Assembly (NCBI GenBank): GCA_018267135.1
Contig: JAFDZA010000022.1
Coordinates: 1 to 51,258, forward strand
Direction of reading: 5' to 3'
DNA length: 51,258 bases
From: Bacteroidota bacterium
Lineage (GTDB): Bacteria; Bacteroidota; Bacteroidia; Cytophagales; Cyclobacteriaceae
Below are positions 43,773 through 51,258 of this stretch, piece after piece. The position numbers and the translations under genes are program-made. Numbering within the stretch: position 1 is the first letter of the stretch; each line of letters opens with the position of its first letter. The notes under the pieces are model-generated. The model saw only the letters and a program-made list of their open reading frames with translations. It was not told where the DNA came from and did no database searches.

Positions 43773-44935
43773 GGAGCAAGGAAAAAACTGTTACTGACCG
43801 GCAAGTGGCCGTTCAAGATATAATCCATTATTATCTTAATCTGGGAGGCTCCATCATGTATTGGCGCAAGCCAGACTGCCCAGAAAAAATGTTATTGGTT
43901 TGTAACCAAGGAGCTAAAGCGCAAGAAGATATTTCGCTGGAAGATACAGATCCGGGGTTTGTATTGGCTCCTTTCGATCCATCGCTAAAAAAAATTTTCT
44001 TTAAAGCTGACCTGCTTTTTCGTTTTAAAGACGATTATTTGATTGCCGACTCCAACCCCACCATACCTGAATTAACTCTGCCTGCAAAAGCAGACGCTCC
44101 TCCGCCCAGCTATTATTTTCGTACCTGTCTTAATGAGCCCTCGATCAATACTTTTCACGAATTAATTCATGCCAGTATTGACTGTGCCCGGCAGCAGGTG
44201 GTCGAAAAAATTGTTCCATCAAAATTTCAAGAGGTTAGCTTACCTGAAAACTTCGATCCGGTAACTGTCTTCAATCAGCTTTGCGAAAAGCACCCTCATG
44301 CATTTGTGTCGCTGGTTACTTCGCCTGATACGGGGACATGGATTGGTGCTTCCCCCGAGTTACTGGTGAATGTGGATGCTGCCGGTCAATTTAAGACTAT
44401 TGCATTAGCCGGAACCCAAAAAATGAAACCGGAGGTAAATCTTAAATCGGTTTCGTGGACACAAAAAGAAATTGAAGAGCAAGCCCTCGTAAGCCGGTAC
44501 ATTATAAATTGTTTTAAGAAAATACGCGTGCGCGAATACACCGAGCAAGGCCCCCATACGATTACAGCCGGAAGTTTGCTTCACCTGAAAACAGAGTACC
44601 GGGTAGATATGAAAGAAGTAAATTTTCCGCAGATGGGATCGGTCATGTTAAAATTGCTCCATCCTACTTCGGCCGTGTGCGGCATGCCTTTTCAGCCGGC
44701 TTTCGATTTTCTAAAAAAAAATGAAGGGTACGATCGCGAATTTTACAGCGGCTATCTGGGGCCGGTTAATATGGAGGGCGAAAGCAGTTTGTACGTTAAC
44801 TTGCGATGTATGCAGATTTTAGAGAAAAAAGTGCGCCTTTATGCTGGGGCCGGAGTAACAGCCGATTCTGATGCCGAGCAGGAAGCCGAAGAGATTGAAA
44901 CAAAAATAAAAACACTTTCCCAACTCATTCAGTAG
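43769..44935 (+). CDS. menF: Isochorismate synthase
   Basis: A 388-residue chorismate-binding enzyme that converts chorismate to isochorismate, the first committed step of menaquinone synthesis. Conserved segments include WIGASPELLVNV, TIALAGTQKMKPE, SRYIINCFKKI, the LHPTSAVCGMPFQPAFDFL signature and FYSGYLGPVN. Length is slightly short, as usual in Bacteroidota. Genes on both sides overlap: 4 bases with the thioesterase and 1 with menD. Confidence 0.93.
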   Translation: MRSKEKTVTDRQVAVQDIIHYYLNLGGSIMYWRKPDCPEKMLLVCNQGAKAQEDISLEDTDPGFVLAPFDPSLKKIFFKADLLFRFKDDYLIADSNPTIPELTLPAKADAPPPSYYFRTCLNEPSINTFHELIHASIDCARQQVVEKIVPSKFQEVSLPENFDPVTVFNQLCEKHPHAFVSLVTSPDTGTWIGASPELLVNVDAAGQFKTIALAGTQKMKPEVNLKSVSWTQKEIEEQALVSRYIINCFKKIRVREYTEQGPHTITAGSLLHLKTEYRVDMKEVNFPQMGSVMLKLLHPTSAVCGMPFQPAFDFLKKNEGYDREFYSGYLGPVNMEGESSLYVNLRCMQILEKKVRLYAGAGVTADSDAEQEAEEIETKIKTLSQLIQ

Positions 44936-46659
44936 TGAGCCCCCGTTTCCAACCCATTTACGATCTAGCCGAACTGTGCTTTCAAAGAGGCATTACACAA
45001 GCTGTGCTTTGCCCGGGGAGCCGGTGTGCCCCGCTCACACTAGCCTTTGCCCGGCACGAGGGTATTACCGGGCGCACCTTCAGTGATGAACGGAGTGCCG
45101 CCTTTATTGCCTCGGGCATGGCACACGAAACGCAGTCGCCCGTAGTTTTAGTTTGCACATCCGGTTCGGCCGCATACCATTTTGCTCCGGCCATAGCCGA
45201 AGCTTACTTTCAGGAAATTCCGTTAATTGTTTTTACAGCCGACCGGCCTAAAGAATGGATTGATCAGTATGACGGCCAAACCATCCGGCAAACCGGGATC
45301 TATGGATCGCACGTCAAAAAATCTTTTTCGCTGCCGGAAGACTATGAACACCCTGATGCCGTTTGGTACATCCACCGAGTCGTAAATGAAGCCATTTCTC
45401 TTGCCAAAGAATATCCGCAAGGCCCGGTACACATCAATGCTCCGTTTCGAGAACCTCTGTATCCAGCCAAACAAGAAAAAATTTCTTACACACCAAATTT
45501 AAAAACGATACAGGCTTCTTCTCTTTCGTCTGCCTTCTCTGAAAACGAATCCTTAAAAATGGCCCGAAGGCTAGAGAAGTATTCAAAAATATTAGTGCTG
45601 GCCGGACAAGGTGATTTTAACAAAGAGCTTTCTACATCATTAGAAAAATTTTCGCGTCTGGTGCCCGTGGTAGGCGATATCCTAAGCAATCTGCACACCA
45701 ATAAATCGACCATTCGCCATGCTGATATTTTTCTGGAGGCTTGCCACGAGGATATAAAAAAATCTTTGCAGCCCGAACTTTTAATTACCTTCGGTAAATC
45801 AATCCTTTCAAAAAATACTAAATTATTTTTGAGGAAATACAAGCCGCAAGAACATTGGCACATCCAGCCCACCGGGGCGGCAGCCGATACCTTTCAGTCA
45901 CTCTCCGAAATTATTTACGCAGAGCCCGCTCAATTTTTTAAGTCTTTGCTAAGCTCGGCAGGTGAAAACAATTTTTTATCACAAAAAAAAGAAAACTTCA
46001 AAAGGATATGGGAAGCCGAAGAGCACCGCAGCCAGCTTTCCATGAAGCATGGAGTGGAGGGAGAATTTTCTGAGTTGTTGGTATTGCAGGAGTTTATGGC
46101 GCACCTTCCTCCCCGATGCAACCTGCACCTGGCCAATAGTATGTCGGTGCGGTATGCCAATTTCATCGGGCTTGAGGCCGAAAAAAAAGGCATACATGTT
46201 TTCTCTAACCGCGGCACCAGCGGCATAGATGGCTGCACCAGCACCGCTGTAGGCCACGCACTATGCAATGAAACACCCCACTTTCTACTGACAGGAGATG
46301 TAGCCTTTTTCTATGATCGCAATGCGTTCTGGCACAACTACCCATTACCTAACCTGCACATTCTGTTGCTCAACAACCATGGCGGAACCATCTTTAATAT
46401 GATTGATGGCCCGGCCGATGTGCCCGAACTAAATACTTTTTTTGTTACCGATCAACGCCTATCGGCCCGGCTACTGTGCACCGAATTTGGGTACGAATAC
46501 GATTGTCTCGACACTACTAAAAAAATAAAAAATGCCATTCAGCATTTCTTGAAGTTTGATGGAAAAACTAAAATCCTCGAAACCATCAGTACACACCAAC
46601 AAAACAAAGAAGCATTTCTCCATTTAAAACAGAAAATAAAAAAAGGGTATGAAACTTAA
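44935..46659 (+). CDS. menD: 2-succinyl-5-enolpyruvyl-6-hydroxy-3-cyclohexene-1-carboxylate synthase
   Basis: A 574-residue thiamine-diphosphate enzyme that joins isochorismate and 2-oxoglutarate. The N-terminus has [20 protein letters not shown] with the substrate-binding GSR, then [15 protein letters not shown] with the cofactor Glu. The C-terminal ThDP/metal site is visible in [15 protein letters not shown] and [16 protein letters not shown], then [12 protein letters not shown]. Translation starts at GTG 44935, sharing a base with the menF stop. It overlaps menB by 11 bases. Confidence 0.95.
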   Translation: MSPRFQPIYDLAELCFQRGITQAVLCPGSRCAPLTLAFARHEGITGRTFSDERSAAFIASGMAHETQSPVVLVCTSGSAAYHFAPAIAEAYFQEIPLIVFTADRPKEWIDQYDGQTIRQTGIYGSHVKKSFSLPEDYEHPDAVWYIHRVVNEAISLAKEYPQGPVHINAPFREPLYPAKQEKISYTPNLKTIQASSLSSAFSENESLKMARRLEKYSKILVLAGQGDFNKELSTSLEKFSRLVPVVGDILSNLHTNKSTIRHADIFLEACHEDIKKSLQPELLITFGKSILSKNTKLFLRKYKPQEHWHIQPTGAAADTFQSLSEIIYAEPAQFFKSLLSSAGENNFLSQKKENFKRIWEAEEHRSQLSMKHGVEGEFSELLVLQEFMAHLPPRCNLHLANSMSVRYANFIGLEAEKKGIHVFSNRGTSGIDGCTSTAVGHALCNETPHFLLTGDVAFFYDRNAFWHNYPLPNLHILLLNNHGGTIFNMIDGPADVPELNTFFVTDQRLSARLLCTEFGYEYDCLDTTKKIKNAIQHFLKFDGKTKILETISTHQQNKEAFLHLKQKIKKGYET

Positions 46660-47473
46660 ACACGACTGGAAGGAAATTAAGAAGTACAATGAAATTTTAT
46701 TTCAACACTATAACGGAATTGCCCGCATCAGCATAAACCGACCGCAGGTACATAATGCATTTACCCCATTAACGGTGATGGAAATGATAGATGCCATGAA
46801 TGTTTGCCGCGAAGATGCATCGATAGGTGTTGTTATTTTAACCGGAGAAGGAGGCAACGCCTTTTGCAGTGGAGGCGATCAAAGTGTGCGGGGGCATGGC
46901 GGCTATGTGGGTACCGATGCTGTACCTCGCCTAAACGTACTCGACCTGCAAAAAATGATTCGTTCCATTCCGAAACCGGTTATTGCAGCCGTAGCCGGAT
47001 GGGCTATAGGCGGAGGCCATGTGTTGCATGTTATGTGCGATCTTACCATTGCTGCCGAAAACGCCCGCTTCGGGCAAACCGGCCCCAAGGTGGGCAGCTT
47101 TGACGGGGGCTTTGGGGCTTCTTACCTGGCTAGGATTGTGGGGCAAAAAAAAGCACGTGAAATCTGGTATCTGTGCGATCAGTACAATGCCCAAGAAGCA
47201 TTAGAAATGGGGCTGGTAAACAAAGTAGTACCTCTCGAAAAACTGGAAGATACATACGTAGACTGGGCGCATAAAATTTTGAAAAAAAGCCCGCTGGCTA
47301 TCCGTATGCTTAAGTGTGCATTCAATGCCGAGTTAGACGGCCAGGCCGGTATTCAGGAACTGGCCGGGAACGCTACGTTGCTGTATTACCTGAGTGATGA
47401 GGCCAAAGAAGGCAAGAATGCATTTATGGAAAAACGAGAACCCGATTTTTCAAAATTCCCGAAGTTCCCCTAA
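46649..47473 (+). CDS. menB: 1,4-dihydroxy-2-naphthoyl-CoA synthase
   Basis: A 274-residue crotonase-superfamily enzyme that cyclises o-succinylbenzoyl-Co[18 protein letters not shown], the oxyanion-hole segment [17 protein letters not shown] and [21 protein letters not shown], with its active-site Ser and Asp region, are specific for MenB. The end reads [12 protein letters not shown], as in other MenB proteins. It sits between menD (overlap 11 bases) and menE (20 bases away). Confidence 0.96.
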   Translation: MKLKHDWKEIKKYNEILFQHYNGIARISINRPQVHNAFTPLTVMEMIDAMNVCREDASIGVVILTGEGGNAFCSGGDQSVRGHGGYVGTDAVPRLNVLDLQKMIRSIPKPVIAAVAGWAIGGGHVLHVMCDLTIAAENARFGQTGPKVGSFDGGFGASYLARIVGQKKAREIWYLCDQYNAQEALEMGLVNKVVPLEKLEDTYVDWAHKILKKSPLAIRMLKCAFNAELDGQAGIQELAGNATLLYYLSDEAKEGKNAFMEKREPDFSKFPKFP

Positions 47474-47493
47474 ACCGTCAAACTACAGAGTAC

Positions 47494-48552
47494 GTGATAC
47501 TCAATGGCAGAAAATATTCTTTGGAAGAGATGAAGGTAACTTCAACCCATTCTGAACGAACCCCTTTTGAAAAAACAACACTGGCATTTTGCCAAGCCTG
47601 GATAACCGGCCAGCAAAGTTTTACGATCCACACTTCCGGCTCTACCGGTAGCCCAAAAGAAATACAATTAAAAAGAAGCGCGCTGGAAGCCAGCGCCCGG
47701 ATGACTCTCCGTGCACTCGCGTTAAAACCGGGAGGAAATTCACTGGTATGTTTAGATACAGCTTACATAGCCGGCCAAATGATGTTGGTGCGGAGTTTGC
47801 TCCATAACATGAACATAGTGGCTGTAGAACCAACGGCCAATCCATTAAAAAACATAGATCATCCGGTAGATTTGGTGGCGCTTGTTCCCTACCAACTTGA
47901 AACTATTTTAGAGCAATCGCCCGGGAAATTAGACTCCGTTCGTTGTGCCATTATCGGAGGCGCCCCGGTAAGTTACTCTTTGCGCAAAAAAATAAGTAAG
48001 AGTACATGTGCCCTGTATGCTACTTATGGAATGACTGAAACGGTTTCGCACATTGCTTTGCAGCGGCTCAATGGCAAGCAGGCACAAGATTATTTTGAAG
48101 CTTTGGAAAATGTTCACCTGCGCGTTGATGATAGCGGATGTCTTTGCATACAAGCCCCATACCTCCCGGCCGAAATAATAACGCGAGATTTGGTGGAGAT
48201 AGTCGGCCATAATCAATTTAGATGGCTCGGACGAATTGATAACGTAATCAACTCGGGAGGTATTAAAATTACGCCCGAAAAAATAGAATTGGTATTTGAA
48301 AAGATTTTTGATTTACTCGAAATTAAAAACCGTTTTTTTATAGCTAGTGTTCCTCACAAAAAATGGGGCCAGCAGGTAGTTATGTTTTTAGAAGGTGGCT
48401 TATCTAAAACGGATGAAGATAAGATTATTGAGATGGCCACCGGGCAGCTCAGCAAATATGAACTGCCAAAAAAAATTCTCCGAATTGAAAAGTTTATCGA
48501 AACCGCTACGGCTAAAATAGATCGCAAAAAAATTGTGTTGCCGTACTTGTAA
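47494..48552 (+). CDS. menE: o-Succinylbenzoate--CoA ligase
   Basis: A 352-residue short-form AMP-binding enzyme that makes o-succinylbenzoyl-CoA, the MenB substrate. The adenylate motif HTSGSTGSPKEIQLKRSAL (about 49-67), ALYATYGMTETVSHIALQ, LGRIDNVINSGGIKI and the C-terminal AKIDRKKIV with the catalytic Lys are all present. This short form is normal in Bacteroidota. It starts at GTG 47494 and ends the operon; menC and menA are elsewhere. Confidence 0.93.
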   Translation: MILNGRKYSLEEMKVTSTHSERTPFEKTTLAFCQAWITGQQSFTIHTSGSTGSPKEIQLKRSALEASARMTLRALALKPGGNSLVCLDTAYIAGQMMLVRSLLHNMNIVAVEPTANPLKNIDHPVDLVALVPYQLETILEQSPGKLDSVRCAIIGGAPVSYSLRKKISKSTCALYATYGMTETVSHIALQRLNGKQAQDYFEALENVHLRVDDSGCLCIQAPYLPAEIITRDLVEIVGHNQFRWLGRIDNVINSGGIKITPEKIELVFEKIFDLLEIKNRFFIASVPHKKWGQQVVMFLEGGLSKTDEDKIIEMATGQLSKYELPKKILRIEKFIETATAKIDRKKIVLPYL

Positions 48553-48594
48553 AATATAACGGCTTTATTTTTTTCGACCTACGCCTTTGCCCCC

Positions 48595-48619
48595 GCTCCT
48601 TCCTTGTGCAGGAAGGAGC
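48595..48619. other. Hairpin between convergent menE and the repressor gene
   Basis: GCTCCTTCC (48595-48603) and GGAAGGAGC (48611-48619) form a 9-base-pair stem around TTGTGCA. It lies in the 91-base convergent gap, so it could serve as a bidirectional end signal. It lacks a T-run on either side, and a repeat-family origin is possible. Confidence 0.4.
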
Positions 48620-48643
48620 TCCGGGCTTTGGCTAACCGCTAAG

Positions 48644-49432
48644 TTATTTCTTTACTTTGTCTGATTTTAATTGAAAAAGTTCTTTCTGTAAATCCAGCAC
48701 TACGCTGGCCAGTTGGTCAACGGATGCATCGGTTTTATTTTCTATTTCGGGAAACTGTACACTAATATAAGCCTTGGCCGACCAAGCTTCGATCACTTCT
48801 TCTCCGGCTACCTGATAGGGAGCATACTGCCGGTTATCGGAAACCAAAAATAATTTTCCGTTTTCGTCCAAGTAGTTAAAGACACGTTTGTAAACAATAC
48901 CATCGTGCTGGGTAACTATTATATATGTTTTGCCGCTCTTTATATCGGTCAGTTTTTCTACATACTCGCCCACCACAATAGAGCCGGGCATAAGTGGTAA
49001 CATCGAGTCGCCCTTAATTTCGAAAGCGCGATAGGTCCCTTGTTTTAATATAGGTAGATTAAATTTGGGCAAGTCTTTTATGTACTCGGTATCGGCATAG
49101 CCGGTAAGATACCCGGCCGATGCCTTGACCGGAACAAACTCTATGTTTTCGCGTTGGTGGGTATCCACCGTTACAATCCGTACTTCATTTCCCCGTTGGT
49201 GCGAGGCCCGGTGTTTATTATCTCCTTTAGTTAAATCCGTACTGATCAGAGCCTCCATCGTAATGCCAAAAAGCGTTGCCATCTTTTGAAGCAACTCGGC
49301 ACGCGGCTCGGCTCGGCCTTCTTCGTAAGCGCCCACCAGCGATCTTTTAATTCCCAGTTTTTGCGCCAACTCATCTTGTGTAAGCTGTATCTTTTTACGA
49401 AGGGTGCGTATGTTTTCGTTAAGGCTTACCAT
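48644..49432 (-). CDS. LexA-like repressor (XRE HTH with S24 peptidase domain)
   Basis: A 262-residue transcription regulator. An XRE helix-turn-helix fills residues 5-60 (LTQDELAQKLGIKRSLVGAYEEGRAEP). The C-terminal S24 domain has a candidate self-cleavage Ala-Gly at 106-107 (KASAGYL), nucleophile Ser143 (KGDSMLPLMPG) and base Lys182 (GIVYKRVF), so all catalytic parts of a LexA/CI-type switch are present. A C-terminal helix follows. The small gene upstream is 3 bases away and palindromic sites lie before it, which suggests autoregulation. It may be a stress-controlled repressor. Confidence 0.9.
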   Translation of the reverse strand: MVSLNENIRTLRKKIQLTQDELAQKLGIKRSLVGAYEEGRAEPRAELLQKMATLFGITMEALISTDLTKGDNKHRASHQRGNEVRIVTVDTHQRENIEFVPVKASAGYLTGYADTEYIKDLPKFNLPILKQGTYRAFEIKGDSMLPLMPGSIVVGEYVEKLTDIKSGKTYIIVTQHDGIVYKRVFNYLDENGKLFLVSDNRQYAPYQVAGEEVIEAWSAKAYISVQFPEIENKTDASVDQLASVVLDLQKELFQLKSDKVKK

Positions 49433-49435
49433 ACA

Positions 49436-49687
49436 TTATTTTTTAAAAATCAGAATTTTACCCGAGTGCACTTTGCGGTGGCCGAATGAAAAAAGATTGC
49501 GCTGAAAATACCGCTCGCTATCGGCCATAGCCAGAATATGCCTTTCTATTTTTTGGATTACATCCCCCACCGGGGTCTGCGGTTCGGAAAGCACATAGCC
49601 GTAATACCCGGCAGAAGTTCCTTCCGTAGAAAAGCCCACCTGAAAATTGCCGGAGTTCAATTTTTTACTTTGCAGTTTAATCTTCAT
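49436..49687 (-). CDS. Small protein of unknown function coupled to the repressor
   Basis: An 83-residue basic protein (starting MKIKLQSKKLNSGNFQVGF). It contains a Gly/Tyr patch (TSAGYYGYVLSEP), a helical stretch (VGDVIQKIERHILAMADSER) and a basic end. It has no membrane segment and no recognised motif. It is the first gene of a two-gene unit with the LexA-like repressor, separated from it by 3 bases, and probably shares the operators upstream. Confidence 0.65.
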   Translation of the reverse strand: MKIKLQSKKLNSGNFQVGFSTEGTSAGYYGYVLSEPQTPVGDVIQKIERHILAMADSERYFQRNLFSFGHRKVHSGKILIFKK

Positions 49688-49698
49688 TGCCTTAAAAA

Positions 49699-49763
49699 CT
49701 AAATTATTTAGCTAAATAAGTACTTCGCTTCCAAAATACCAAATAAAAAACTAAATTTTTTAG
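49699..49763 (-). promoter_or_regulatory. Operator pair before the repressor unit
   Basis: Two sites of the form CTAAA-N3-TTTAG lie at 49699-49711 and 49751-49763, with centres 52 bases (about five helical turns) apart. A perfect 16-base palindrome, TTATTTAGCTAAATAA at 49704-49719, overlaps the gene-proximal site. The sites frame the promoter region of the small gene and repressor. Dyad spacing and location fit cooperative autorepression, but binding is inferred. The gene-distal site abuts the RHS remnant. Confidence 0.55.
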
Positions 49764-49768
49764 TTTAG

Positions 49769-50623
49769 TGGATTCTTGCTCACTTTGGCGTAGGTCCCAA
49801 TCAGGGCGATGTAGCGCCCGCAGCGTTCCTGAATTACATTCTGTTCGATCAGAATTACAAAGTGATAGATGCCGGGTGGAACGTAGTGCCCACGGGAGCA
49901 TTCTCTCAGCAGTATGTGAGCATACCCACGGTGACAGCAAAAGAAGCCGGCTACGTATTTGTATATTTGAGCTACGAAGACCAAAGCAACAACTGGGTGT
50001 ATTTCGATGATTTTAAAGTGACGGTAACCCCCACCAACATTCTGCAGAGCAACGAATACTACCCCTTCGGGTTGCTAACGCAAAACAGCTGGACACGCGA
50101 TAATACCAGCAATAGCTTCCTTTATGATGGAGGTAATGAGCTAAACACTACGACTGGAATTTACGAAACCATGTTCAGGGGGTATGACCCAGCGTTAGGT
50201 CGCTTTCATCAGATAGACCCGTTAGCGTACAGAAGTAGCGACCTGACTCCTTACCATTATGCAGGTAATAATCCTGTCAACTTCAACGACCCGTGGGGTT
50301 TGTTGAAAGCGACACAGCAAGAATTCTTTGATTTCATCAATGATGCCCTTGCAGGCAACGGTGGCACATGGAGCGAAGACGGAGGCCAGCACTTGTTCAG
50401 CGATGAAGAGTTTGCAGCGATGAACGCTTCTTTTGGTGAAGGTGGCGGTGGCAGCGGAAGTTATATGAGCAGCCCCCGCCCTTGTTGGTGTTCTTCACCA
50501 ACAAGCCAAGCGAGATTGCCACAGTTGGTTGGCCGTATTATATTTGAAGTAAATGATTTCAAAACAGCACCCGGAGTTTTTGACAGTAACATGTTTGAAT
50601 TGGGTGCCCATTTTATTGGATAA
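49769..50623 (+). pseudogene. 5'-truncated RHS-repeat protein remnant
   Basis: The open frame follows a stop at 49766-49768 with no start codon of its own, beginning WILAHFGVGPNQGDVAPAAF. It contains the RHS core (MFRGYDPALGRFHQIDPLAY, then SDLTPYHYAGNNPVNFNDPWGL) and a Gly-rich stretch. Complete RHS proteins of Bacteroidota are over 1000 residues, with the core just before a variable toxin tip. Here the whole upstream barrel is missing. After about 50480 the frame enters the RAYT unit's hairpin and is junk to the stop, so the toxin tip is also cut off. Confidence 0.85.
50481..50505 (+). repeat. Left hairpin of the RAYT unit
   Basis: CTTGTTGGTG, loop TTCTT, CACCAACAAG: a perfect 10-base-pair palindrome. 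Its core is the reverse complement of the hairpin at 51103-51127. Confidence 0.85.
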
Positions 50624-51065
50624 GGAACATAAAGAAATTGTGATTGAAAGTCTTTGTTATTTGGTCAAAGAAGGAAGAGCAAAAGTATTTTGCTTTGTTT
50701 TGATGGATACTCACTTTCATTTAATTTGGCAGGTGATGGGGGATCACAAGAAAGAAGCTGTGCAGCGGGATTTTTTGAAATTCACAGCTCAGCAAATCCT
50801 AAAGAATTTGAGAAACATTAAATCAACACTTTTGAATGATTTATTGGTAGAGGCCAAGGATAGAAAATACCAAGTTTGGGAACGTAATTCATTGAGTGTG
50901 GAATTGCACCATGCGAAGGTGGCGAATCAAAAAATAGAATACATTCATTATAATCCGGTAGAGGCAGGAATATGTAAGTTGCCGGAAGAGTATAAATATT
51001 CGAGCGCGAAGTTCTATGAGACAGGCGAAAAGACCTTTGATTGGTTGACTCACTATGATGAATAG
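50553..51065 (+). CDS. REP-associated tyrosine transposase (Y1/HUH family)
   Basis: A 170-residue protein that in this family nicks and joins single-stranded hairpin DNA. The HUH metal motif is seen in FVLMDTHFHLIWQ (His54, His56), and YIHYNPVEAGICKLPEEYKYSS (from Tyr130) is the strongly conserved RAYT C-terminal block. FLTVTCLNWVPIL near the N-terminus is the first strand of the fold. The catalytic Tyr is not certain by eye; Tyr130/Tyr133 are candidates. The start lies 47 bases after the left hairpin and overlaps the tail of the RHS remnant frame. Confidence 0.85.
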   Translation: MISKQHPEFLTVTCLNWVPILLDKEHKEIVIESLCYLVKEGRAKVFCFVLMDTHFHLIWQVMGDHKKEAVQRDFLKFTAQQILKNLRNIKSTLLNDLLVEAKDRKYQVWERNSLSVELHHAKVANQKIEYIHYNPVEAGICKLPEEYKYSSAKFYETGEKTFDWLTHYDE

Positions 51066-51102
51066 TTCTCTTGCGAAGAAGAGTAGTATTGGAAGGGTAA
51101 AA

Positions 51103-51127
51103 ATTGTTGGTGAAGAACACCAACAAT
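51103..51127 (-). repeat. Right hairpin of the RAYT unit
   Basis: ATTGTTGGTG, loop AAGAA, CACCAACAAT: a 10-base-pair stem. The inner 23 bases are the exact reverse complement of the left hairpin's inner 23 bases, so the two face opposite ways. Confidence 0.85.
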
Positions 51128-51258
51128 GGCAGAGCTCAACTGAAGATGGCTAAAGCGGACGGTTCAATACTGAAAGAAATGGCCCGTATCGAACGACAAG
51201 ACTTGCTCATTATCGATGACTTCGGGATACAGCCTTTTGACCACCCGGCACGGTTATC
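51128..51258 (+). pseudogene. istB: 5'-truncated istB fragment (IS21 helper ATPase)
   Basis: In frame, the sequence reads QLKMAKADGSILKEMARIER then QDLLIIDDFGIQPFDHPARL, which is the Walker B half of the IstB/DnaA-like ATPase of IS21-family elements. The Walker A half is absent upstream; the frame runs directly into the RAYT hairpin and a stop at 51098. The gene continues past the window edge. It is probably non-functional unless the missing part lies elsewhere. Confidence 0.85.

Larger units (their letters stand above)
50481..51127 (+). mobile_element. RAYT (REP-associated tyrosine transposase) unit
   Basis: The unit consists of a Y1/HUH transposase gene bracketed by two 25-base hairpins in opposite orientation. 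REP-type palindromes flanking a RAYT gene are the expected substrates of its enzyme. The unit lies between an RHS remnant and an istB remnant, both incomplete at the junctions. Confidence 0.7.

Noticed and set aside
43340..43828. A 162-residue minus-strand frame over the thioesterase
   Set aside because: It is antisense to a clear hotdog gene, whose motifs are intact.

Overview
The window reads as chromosomal DNA of a Bacteroidota bacterium, most likely a member of the Cytophagales. The evidence is a SusC/SusD pair, a fused lpxC-fabZ gene, several -7 boxes of the Bacteroidota type (TAnnTTTG, twice with TTTG exactly 19 bases upstream), a Porin_10-type porin, a menaquinone cluster and the general codon and gene style. 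Housekeeping genes (SRP RNA, tRNA-Asp, lpxC-fabZ, lpxA, lpxK, cca, ftsE) argue against a plasmid. The genus cannot be fixed from sequence alone.

Layout. 1-152: end of an IS21-type insertion sequence with five tandem 20-22 base repeats, ending about 15 bases before a susC gene. 167-8339: nutrient uptake locus of SusC, SusD and a large FG-GAP/ASPIC-UnbV lipoprotein. 8350-13842 (minus): glycerol locus glpF, a secreted metallo-beta-lactamase-fold protein, glpK and glpD. 13984-16807: lipid A start (lpxC-fabZ, lpxA) coupled to a lone ABC ATPase. 16920-19002: lipoprotein, SRP RNA, transaldolase-type aldolase and ftsE. 18999-22324 (minus): ECF sigma factor with a membrane partner, a TPR protein and CCA-adding enzyme. 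22443-28955: tRNA-Asp, a small secreted protein and a tripartite RND efflux system. 29080-30680: STAS-like protein, a 39-residue candidate small protein and a phytase-like esterase. 30706-39209 (minus): sodium symporter, a 48-residue membrane protein, PIG-L deacetylase, a secreted protein, MiaE, porin and lpxK. 39253-42640: Nif3-like protein, a coiled-coil protein with a degenerate zinc ribbon and a TPR protein. 42642-48552: a phosphatase facing a menaquinone operon (hotdog thioesterase, menF, menD, menB, menE). 48644-49763 (minus): a LexA/S24-type repressor, a small partner gene and palindromic operators. 49769-51258: a scrap zone of RHS remnant, RAYT transposase unit bracketed by inverted hairpins, and a 5'-truncated istB.

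How the parts work together. The sus locus should import an oligomeric nutrient. glpF/glpK/glpD bring glycerol to dihydroxyacetone phosphate. The lpx genes build and phosphorylate lipid A. The RND set exports toxic compounds. The men operon converts chorismate towards 1,4-dihydroxy-2-naphthoate; menA, menC and the final methyltransferase are not here. The left and right edges both carry IS21-family sequence, which fits a contig bounded by copies of one repeat. The most unusual material is the nested mobile junction at the right end, a strong terminator hairpin inside a signal-peptide coding region, and several proteins with lost metal or switch residues. No complete new defence or biosynthetic system is evident; the candidates for novelty are small genes and regulatory arrangements.
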